A stretch of DNA of 64,000 nt from positions 103,135,698-103,199,697 of the forward strand of contig NC_080572.1 in assembly GCF_030247185.1 (NCBI RefSeq), read 5' to 3'. Under the pieces are notes generated by a model. The model was not told where the DNA came from and ran no database searches. It worked only from the letters and a program-made list of their open reading frames with translations. Below are positions 56,318-64,000 of the stretch, one piece after another. Source of the stretch: Malaya genurostris (lineage: Eukaryota > Arthropoda > Insecta > Diptera > Culicidae). The first letter of the stretch is position 1; each line of letters opens with the position of its first letter. Made by a program: the position numbers and the translations under genes.

Positions 56318-58857
56318 TCTATATATATATAAAAATGGATGTAAGTTTGTATGTTTGTAACGCGATAACTTCGGAACTACTGAACGGATTGCCACCAAAC
56401 TTGGCACAGGTACTTCTTACATTTCAGAGATGGTTTAGGGAGTATATTTATATGGGAGGGAGCGTAGCAAGTGTCATTAACAAGGGGGGGTCATGAAAAA
56501 ATTCATATAACTTGACAAGAGTCGATACGTTTTGAAGAGCGTAGAAACATTTTGCATACCTTAGATATGACTATATGGGGGGTGGATGTAGCAAGTACCT
56601 TTAAATAAGGGGGTGTAATGTTTAAAACGGCATAATTCCGAAACTAATGAACGGATTGCTACCAAACTTGGCACAGATACTTCTTGCTTTTCTTAAAAGG
56701 TCATAAGGATATTTTGACAGGGGAGGGAGCGTAGTAAGTGTCCTTAACAGGGGGGGGGGGCATGAAAAATTTGTCTAATTTGACAAGAATCGATACTTTT
56801 CAAGACCATAGAAACAGTTTGCATATATTAGATATGATTATATGGGGGGGTGGATGTAGCAAGTGCCTTTAAGAAGGGGGTGTAATGTTTGTAATGGCAT
56901 AACTCCGGAACTACTGAGCGGATTGCTATCAAACTTGGCACATGTACTTACTGCTTATCAAAAAAGGTCATAAGCGTATTTATATAGGGAAGGGGACGTA
57001 GCAAGTGTCATTAACATGGGGGGATCATGAAAAAAATATACATAATCGATACTTTTTGAAGACCATAGAAACATTATGCATACCTAAGATATTTCTACAT
57101 GGGGGTGGATGTAACAAGTGCCTGTAAAAAGGGGAGGGGGGAGGTGTAGTGTTTGTAATGGAAAAAACTCCGAAGATACTGAACGGATTCAAAAAGGCAC
57201 AGATACTTCATGCTCTTCAGAGATGATCATAAGGGTATTTTTATGGGAGAAGGAGCGTAGCAAGTGACCTTAACAGGGGGCTCAGAAAAAAAACTAATTT
57301 GACGAGAATCGATACTTTATGAAGACCATAGATTTTGTATACCTAAGATATGATTATAAGTGGGTTGATGTAGCAAGGATCTCTAAAATGGGGAGTATAA
57401 TGTATATAAGGACAAAACTCCTAAACTACCGAACCGATAGCCACCAAACTTCGCACAGATACTTCTTGCTCTTCAAAGATGAACATAAGGGTAATTTTCA
57501 GAGGGAAAAGCGTAGCAAGTGTCCTTAATAGGAGAGCACCATAACTATTTTATCTAATATGGCGAGAATCGATACTTTTTTATGACCATAGATACTTTTT
57601 GCACAACTTAGATATGTTTATAAAGGTAAGGTGCCTCTAAAAAAGGGAGTGTAGTGTTTGTAACGGCAGAATTCCGGAAAGGGGGGAGAGTGTATAAGAA
57701 GTGTCCTTCACATGTGGGGTGTGGACCAATGACGAAATTTATCTGATTTAAATAGAAGCGATACTTTTCGAAGACTATACATACTTTTTTGAAAACTCAA
57801 ATATGGTCTCTAGGGTGGATATAATGAGTGCCTCTTAAAAAGAAAGTTTAATGTAGAGTTGTTAGAATTTGTCAAAATACGATACCTTTTGCTACGTACA
57901 GATATTATTAGAGCTTCCTAGGAACATTTTTAAGGGCAGAGGGAGGGGGTGTTGATAAAGTAAGTCCCATTCAAGGGGGGGGGGGGGCGAAACTCATAAG
58001 ACCGTACTAAGCTCAAGTTATCAATGCTATTCATAGGCTGCTATAAGGATATTTAAAGGGGGATGTAGTAAGTGTTTGCTAACAGGGGGAATTCGAGACG
58101 AAATGTTTCGAATTTGTGAAAATGGACATGTTCCGACAGGCAGAAATATTTATTACAACTAATAGATGGTCGTAAGGATATTCATAAGCGTGAAGTAAGT
58201 AAGTAAGGGTAACAAGTATCTCCAATAAAGTAGCTGGACGACAAATTGTTTGTATGTATCTGCATTGTTCCATAAAAACTCAGAAAACTATCACAAACTT
58301 GGTTTTGCGATTTAAAGGTGATCATAAGGATATTCTTCAAGTTTTCTTCAGGAGATATTCATTGCCAAAATGAACAAAAGGGTGGAATTTATAGCAAGTG
58401 CCTTTAAAGAGCGATGTTTATTGTAAAATTTATTCTCTATGTCGACAAACAAGAAGGAGAGGGGCTTAGACTAGAAGAAGGGGGTTTAAAAATCAATTTT
58501 CATCTCCTATTTTTTGTAAAGCAATAGAGGGGAGAGAATTTGAAGGTAGATAGTATTGCTATTGTTAACCAAGTTTGAAACATGTACCAAAGGGGGGAAT
58601 CGATAATTGTTGAAGAGCATTGATACTTTCTACACTACTCAGAAGTGGTTATAAGGGTTTTCATGGAGGAGAGCTGTAGTAAGCTCACTAAAAATTATGA
58701 TTATTGTGACATCTGAGATGGAATATTGTGCGATCGGGTTGCCGTCTATGTTGTGTCACTACAATCAGAGTTTCACTGGACAGGATAATTTCGAGAATGT
58801 TTTTGCGCCCTTACCTTCCCGAAACATTTCCGAGCAACGCCGGGTAACTCAGCTAGT
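56318..58857 (+). mobile_element. Non-autonomous Helitron with ~260-bp internal iterations
   Basis: Starts TCTATATATATATAAAAATG directly after an A and ends GAGCAACGCCGGGTAACTCA then GCTAGT directly before a T: 5' TC and 3' CTAGT termini between A and T are the Helitron signature, with a GC-rich, weakly foldable GCCGGG region just before the end. No RepHel protein is encoded. The interior repeats a degenerate ~250-270-bp unit at least five times (landmark CTACTGAACGGATTGCCACC variants at 56372, 56640, 56906, 57170, 57420), with further decayed units to about 58.4 kb and G-runs in each. Rolling-circle transposition is inferred from the family. Confidence 0.85.
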
Positions 58858-59057
58858 TCTCTATAAAACTAATTGTAAACAACATTATTGGTCTCATTGC
58901 ATTGAAGTAAATGTACACGTTTAATGTCAAGGTGTATTTGCTCCTTAAGCAAACCTTCAAGTTCTCGTATCGAAGGTCGAATTTTGCACTGCCTGAAGAC
59001 AACAACAATTGTATTCTTTCGTGTCGGCGGTAGCTTTTGTTCGTTTGGTTCACTCAT
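58858..59057 (-). pseudogene. LINE ORF1, N-terminal part (LINE H)
   Basis: Begins at ATG 59057 with MSEPNEQKLPPTRKNTIVVV and reads to CNETNNVVY before a TAG next to the Helitron end. Skipping the Helitron, the frame continues without a break into the segment at 56317 (FYRDW then MQFAKDNN-like reading in the adjoining frames), which supports a clean insertion. Upstream (59058-59205, minus) is a plausible 5' UTR. No ORF2 of this element is present; beyond 55960 the sequence is not recognisable. Confidence 0.6.
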
Positions 59058-59205
59058 TTCGAGGTCGTTCTATTGTTCACTACACAATACTGTACTTGGT
59101 ATCTTCTGTCCCGAACGTAAGCGGTTTTGTTATATCGACTGACTTGGATGAGATGTACGAGCGAACTGAAATATCTCGAGTTGAACTAAACGCAACGACA
59201 TAAAT

Positions 59206-60364
59206 TTTTCCCCATTACATCAGAAATATGATTAGCAATTTATGATTTAACTATCAAAAGTGTGAGATAATCATCAATAACTCAAAAATTTAGTTTTCTC
59301 GAAGTGTTGGAAACAATGAGGAAAACACATCACGTTTTATTATCTTTTTCGCACTCGGACGACGGTTCAGAACCTGGATTTTGGTCCACCTGTATCTTGA
59401 GGTTCAAAAATTATAACTAAGACTCTGGAACTGAATTCTAATTCTAGATTCTGGAACTCAGTAACAAAATTCAGAATATAAATTCTAGATCTTGATTCTG
59501 AAACAACATTTTAGATCTGATCTCCGACCCAAATTTTGAAGCTGCCTTCAGAACCAAAATCTAATTCAGAACTTAACAAAGTTCCAGAGTATAGGTTCAG
59601 AATTCAAAGCCTGCATGCTAGAATTGAATTTGGAACTTGGGTTCTGGAACTGAAGGTAGATCCTTAATTCAGGTTCTGAGTTCAGTTTTAGAATCAATTT
59701 TGGATCCAGGATTCCGAAAATAAGTTCTGTTCCAGAATTCCAGAATTACTTAATTTCATAACTTTGAACGATATGTCAAAATTTTAGTATCGGTTCGAGT
59801 GAAATTTACTCAAGCCATAAGTTCTCTCGCATTAAATTTTACATTAGAGTAAACGTTGAGTTTTTAAACTTCTAAGTGAAAGTAATTTTCAAATCGTGTT
59901 GTTCTGTTCGGTACGTTTTTATTCTCAGTATAATTTTATATTGAACTTGAGAAATGAAAAATACATCGCAGATTCTAGTTCCGGGTTTCAAAACTACCAT
60001 CGATCGATCATTCAATTACTAAGTTTTGACTCCAAAACAAGGGTAACCAAAATTGGACAGTTTTGAATACATGAACTGAATTCTTGATCTTGATTCTGAA
60101 CCTAAACTTCGCAATGTAATTCGGAACTAGTTACAAGCTTCGAATTTAATTCTTTACTTTAGTCCCAGTAAAAAGTACAATATCTATTTCTTTTACTTAA
60201 GAGAATAAAGAGGGGGGAGAGGTTGAGGAAAAAAAATTGAAATTATTTCGGTGAAGAAGAATTTCCGAGCACGCGTTTTAGAAATCATGATTTGTAGTGT
60301 CCACTGTATCTTAATGGATAATTATTAGAAATCAAAAATCCAAGTCATATAGCTGTAGTAGATG
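59206..60364. repeat. Degenerate TTCTGGAACTGAATTC-like iterations
   Basis: From about 59395 to 59760 and again at 60065-60165 the sequence is built of imperfect 12-18-bp pieces such as CTGGAACTGAATTCTAAT, TTCTAGATTCTGGAAC and ATTCTGAAAC. No coding potential; the rest is unassigned. Confidence 0.55.
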
Positions 60365-60520
60365 TTTTTTTTTGTTTCGAATATAGAGATTTTAACCATA
60401 AAGTCATTAGCCTCTTCGGGCCAGAAAAACTTTCTAACCCTATGTGCGGGGTTGGGAATCGAACCCAGGCGGGATGCATGAAAAGCATCGACTTACCCAT
60501 CACGCTATACCCGATCCCCC
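60365..60520 (-). mobile_element. tRNA-derived SINE (Feilai-like appearance)
   Basis: Read on the minus strand: GGGGATCGGGTATAGCGTGA with box A TAGCGTGATGGGTAA, then box B GGTTCGATTCCC about 33 bases later, then a body with AGAAAGTTTTTCTGGCCCGA and an A-tail (60365-60373 as T on the plus strand). The head is a good tRNA match; the body sequence resembles what I remember of mosquito SINEs. Flanks AGTAGATG (left) and AGTAAATG (right) could be an imperfect duplication. Confidence 0.82.
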
Positions 60521-60860
60521 AGTAAATGTTTTTTCTAAACTCTTACGTTTTGATTAGATATTTTTAAACTTTTTAAATTTTTGGTGGTTGTCTAGAATCC
60601 AAACTGCGATTTTTCACGAGAAAAACTTCCATTTCATAGCTGTAAAACCTACCCAAATCAATAAAATTCGAAAAGGAATACATTGGAGTTAGGCAGCAGC
60701 ACAGCTCTTGCCTCTTCGCAGTATGAGATAAGGAAAAATAGACTCACATAACTTCGAGAGTTTTGCTCCGATAGGTTTGAAAATTTGACAAAATATTCAT
60801 GAATCGTTTTACGATAAGAAAAAGTAAAGAAAACCTGCTTTAATCCACCTAGTGGTGTAA
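60521..60860. repeat. Repeat piece shared with 63.44-63.60 kb (inverted)
   Basis: 60690-60840 is an inverted copy of 63440-63600: shared pieces include CTTGC(C/T)TCTTCGCAG and AACTTC(G/C)AGAGTTT with TTTGAAAATTT. No gene. Confidence 0.5.
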
Positions 60861-61818
60861 TGATGCCTTTCTCATATCTATCATACTATCATATTCTTCA
60901 AAATAATTTTCTTCGATTCTTAAAAGAATATCCGAAATCGATTTGTTTCACCGTTTACTGATAAAACTGTCAATTGGAGAAAATTCGAGGTTGATTTAGA
61001 AAAATGTTTACGGTTTTTCGCCCTTTTCAGTGATGGTATAAAATTGTTAACATACTTTACCCTATATTTCCGGATACGGAAGTCGGATCCAAATAATATT
61101 CAGGAATTTTATATGAGACCACAAGACCTTTTATTTGAATCTAAGTTTGTGAAAATCGGTCTCGCCATCTATGAGAAAAGTTAGAACACATATTTTCATT
61201 TTTTTGCACATTTCACCCCAAAACTCCGGAACCGGAAGTCGGATCCAAATAATATTCAGGAATTTTGTATGAGACCATAAGACCTATAATTTGAATCTAA
61301 GTTTGTGGAAATCGGTTCAACCATTAACAAAAAAAGTTGGGGCACTTATTTTCACATTTTTTTGCACATTTTACCACATAACTCTGGAACTGGAAGTCGG
61401 ATCCAAATAATATTCCGGAATTAGTATGGGACCACAAGACCTTTCATTTGAATCCGAGTTTGTGAAAATCGGTTTAGCCATCAACAAAAAAAGTTGGTGC
61501 ACTTATTTTCACATTGTTTTGCACATTTTACCATATAACTCTGGAACTGAAAGTCGGATCCAAATAATATTCCGGAATTAGTATGGGACCACAACACCTT
61601 TCATTTGAATCCAAGTTTGTGAAAATCGGTTTAGCCATCTCCGAGAAGTGCAAAAAAAAACGTTACATATACCCATACGCACATACACACGCACACACAC
61701 AAACATTTTGCGTACTCGACGAACTGAGTCGAATGGTATATGACACTTGGCCCTCCTGGCTTCGGTTCAAAAGTCGGTTTTCACAGTGATTACATAACCT
61801 TTCTATATGAGAATGGCA
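60861..61818 (+). repeat. Repeat P, long copy with four ~156-bp subunits
   Basis: Starts TGATGCCTTTCTCATATC, ends CTTTCTATATGAGAATGGCA, inverted at the termini. The landmark AGTCGGATCCAAATAATATT occurs near 61081, 61237, 61395 and 61552, about 156 bp apart. After the last subunit comes an ACAC-rich stretch and TTTTGCGTACTCGACGAACT. Non-coding. Copy number of the subunit differs from the 32841 copy. Confidence 0.8.
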
Positions 61819-61865
61819 AAAATAAATGATTTTTCAAAAGTGTTAGGCCCGCCCCCTAATATTAA

Positions 61866-62523
61866 GTCTTAGAAGCAGAGCTAATAAAAGTCATTTTCAT
61901 TGACTCAAAAAAGACGAAAATGACGAGAAATGACACTCTCAGTTTCACTTGAAAACTATGAGAACGAAATCCATGTCCAGTCAATGACATAAGCGGAACA
62001 GTAGTTTTAAAATTGTGTTCTTTCTTTTATTTGCTTTTTCAGTCATTTACGGTTTTCAGTGAAAATCCCATAGTATGCAGTGTCGGTATTCAACCGAAGC
62101 TTTGACAAAATGAAAATGACAGAAAAAGGTTTCACAATGACTATTACCTATTGGTGTTCGAATTTATAGTAGTTTTAATTCCCGAAGAGGTTCTGGGGTA
62201 GAATTAACTCAATTTGTCATATTTTAGTCACTCTTTATAGCCAAGCGTCACAGATTTTGATACATCAATGAACGAATGAGAATTGAAATTCTGCTGATGC
62301 TCCCTGCGGACGTTAGTTTGGTTTCGTCTTGTCATAGAGGAAAGAGTGACGTTGGCAATTATACTCTCTCTTTTTTCAATAAGAAACGAAAATGCTTCGT
62401 ATCTCTTCGTTTGTTCTGTTGTCGGTCATTTACGAATGAGACAGTAAAATGTTGAAAATGAGGCTGTTGGATTGGTTTTTTTCATTGAGAATGCGTGACA
62501 ATTTTAAGCTCTGCTTAGAAGAC
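61866..62523. mobile_element. ~658-bp inverted-repeat element (MITE-like)
   Basis: The left end GTCTTAGAAGCAGAGCTAAT pairs with the right end (minus strand) GTCTTCTAAGCAGAGCTTAA. The interior repeatedly contains AAAATGAC / GTCATTTT motifs on both strands. Non-coding. No clear target duplication. Confidence 0.6.
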
Positions 62524-63264
62524 CACCCCTTACCTGTGGAAAAAGTACTTAAGGGCTGAGGACAGTACCGTAAAGTGGTAGCTTTTTTGCTATTTTCCCG
62601 TTTCAAATTACATTTTCTTGGAAACGGTGCAGAATATAAAAAAACCCACCTGACAATTTAGTTGAGAATATTCTGTGAAATTTTCAGAATGATTCATTGA
62701 GTTTAGCGGTCGTGTTGTATTTCTTTCTTACTGAAGAACTGCTGAAAATTGGAACGCTCGGAAATGCATACCTCTACTTGTGCATCGAATATAGCATTCT
62801 GAAAAAGGAGAGGGAAATAAAATTGGCTGGACAAGGCTGCCAAACACACAGACGTTTCATTGTATATAAACACATTTTTTGTTTCGCATTCAATCTTTGT
62901 GAAAGTTGAATATTTTTTCATTGTTCATTGATATCTATGTAATGTTCGGGTTTATGTGATAAATTTTTTCATCAAAATAATAACATGTATGCTGGTAACC
63001 CGGTACAGTTTGCTCACATACGCGAGAGTACAAGAGAAATACGATGCAAAGGGAATTGAGCGAGCCACGTGGTCGATTTTAAACTCAACACGCAACCCTC
63101 TGTCCTCAGACCTTAAAGTTAGATAATTTTTTGGCATGAACGATGTGATCTGATATGGTCAAGCTTTTTTAATTTTTTGTAGGTATTTACCTACAAAACC
63201 AAGTGGTTGGTTTAAAACTCCCAACTCCAACTGAGGTAGCTGTACAGAACCAACATTAATGCGT
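62524..63264. other. Inverted-repeat-bounded AT-rich DNA
   Basis: TTAAGGGCTGAGGACAGTAC at 62549 and its approximate inverse CTGTCCTCAGACCTTAAAG at 63101 bound a ~570-bp block that may be another MITE-like element. Open frames on both strands (62697-62921) have no recognisable domain. Confidence 0.45.
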
Positions 63265-63366
63265 TTACGTTTCATCTTTGACTCATCATTCATTTTCAAT
63301 ATTCATGTTAAACTACTGGTACGATTTATAAATTCGTTGTAAGCCGCTGTTCAAATGTAAACGTAA
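63265..63366 (+). repeat. Diverged copy of MITE family M1
   Basis: TTACGTTTCATCTTTGACTC matches the left end of M1 nearly perfectly; the right end (GTAAACGTAA) and the middle are diverged. Confidence 0.55.
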
Positions 63367-64000
63367 ACTCGAAATACTGTTTTTAAGGGGCGGGTATGGT
63401 CTAACACTTTTGAAAAATCATTTATTATTTTCTTTATATTGTCTTATAGTAAAAACATTTCAAGAATATTCTGTGAAATTTTCAAGCCTATTGGAACGAA
63501 ACTCTGGAAGTTATGGACTTTTATCTATGGCTATCTCATTCTGCGAAGAAGCAAGAGCTCGTCGCACAGGATCAAGATTTCTACTTCAATTGACTTCAAA
63601 ACTTGACAAAACATTCTTGAAATGTTTCATTATAATAAATTATAAAAGAAAAAAATATGATTTTTTGAAAATTGTAGACCCTATGGGCTCACTGGAGTAG
63701 TTAGTTGTTACCATTAATTTTATAGACAAAAAACTTTAAACGCATTTTTCTCGAAATCAGGTTTTGAAAGTCCGTGTCCATCGTCATTCAAAAACTACTG
63801 CACCAATTTTTTTCAATTTTTGCACACATTTTCTACATATAAAAAAACAGACTCCAACGTTTTCCTTTTCGTTGTTTGTTACGTTGGGGAGGTTTAACAG
63901 CTACAAAGTAACGAACTCAGGTAAGATGCGTGAAAGAAGATGATAATCACATTCTACCTCTTACAAATAACATAGGGGAGACCTCTTACAAATAACATGT
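63367..64000. other. Unassigned, with repeat pieces
   Basis: 63387-63424 is an inverted copy of 61822-61857 (AATGATTTTTCAAAAGTGTT), and 63440-63600 is an inverted copy of 60690-60840. The frame at 63410-63700 is produced by this repeat. At the window end, a 26-bp spaced direct repeat of CCTCTTACAAATAACAT occurs twice (63957 and 63982). Confidence 0.45.

Noticed and set aside
63410..63700. 96-codon plus-strand frame as a host gene
   Set aside because: Most of it lies in a dispersed repeat that recurs inverted at 60690-60840.

Overview
This is a eukaryotic window, AT-rich and almost entirely occupied by mobile DNA. I found no confidently assignable single-copy host gene, no rRNA or authentic tRNA gene, and no CRISPR array. 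The mix of elements points to an insect, most likely a culicine mosquito: an I-clade LINE, a Jockey-clade LINE with Juan-like features, CR1-clade LINEs with a PHD-type first ORF, mariner relics, tRNA-derived SINEs, a Helitron, and short repeats ending in TGCCTTTCTCATAT. The organism is an inference from these families as I know them; no search was run.

Layout. 1-9.7 kb holds decayed mariner pieces, SINE copies, large (TTA)n and AT-rich simple repeats, and at 8.65-9.32 kb a worn inverted-repeat (foldback) relic. 9.735-15.787 kb is an apparently full-length, uninterrupted I-clade LINE with two open ORFs, a polyadenylation signal, an A-tail and a perfect 14-bp target-site duplication; it is the best candidate here for a recently active element. 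17.5-19.2 kb is a frameshifted CR1-clade LINE copy. 19.78-29.64 kb is a very homogeneous tandem array of a ~590-bp unit (about 16 copies). Its last ~1.5 copies are inverted around a 29-nt spacer, one copy is split by a 272-bp MITE, and the block is bounded by a 15-bp identical direct repeat. The foldback relic at 8.65-9.32 kb is a diverged member of the same family.

30.4-32.2 kb is another CR1-clade copy (minus strand). 35.3-44.24 kb is a Juan-like Jockey LINE split by insertion of a second, nearly complete CR1-clade LINE (39.09-43.42 kb, minus strand) that carries one in-frame stop. 45.07-47.67 kb is a DNA transposon with CACGG termini and remnants of a coding region I can only tentatively relate to CACTA/EnSpm-like elements; a second copy of its right end lies at 19.33-19.43 kb. 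48.4-49.8 kb is an RTE-like LINE relic, 50.5-51.0 kb a Tc1/mariner transposase relic, and 51.27-51.75 kb a ~490-bp (TA)n tract. 53.8-54.7 kb is an internally deleted CR1 copy. 56.318-58.857 kb is a Helitron with ~260-bp internal iterations; it interrupts a zinc-knuckle LINE ORF1 (55.96-59.06 kb, minus). 60-64 kb holds a SINE and several inverted-repeat elements.

The elements do not form a pathway. What the window records is layered insertion: SINE into an interspersed repeat, LINE into LINE, Helitron into LINE, MITE into tandem array. The most unusual object is the amplified foldback array. The GC-richer unsequenced-function islands (about 3.3-4.1, 33.6-34.3 and 52.1-52.6 kb) are the places where host exons or regulatory DNA might hide, and I mark one weak candidate first exon near 33.92 kb.
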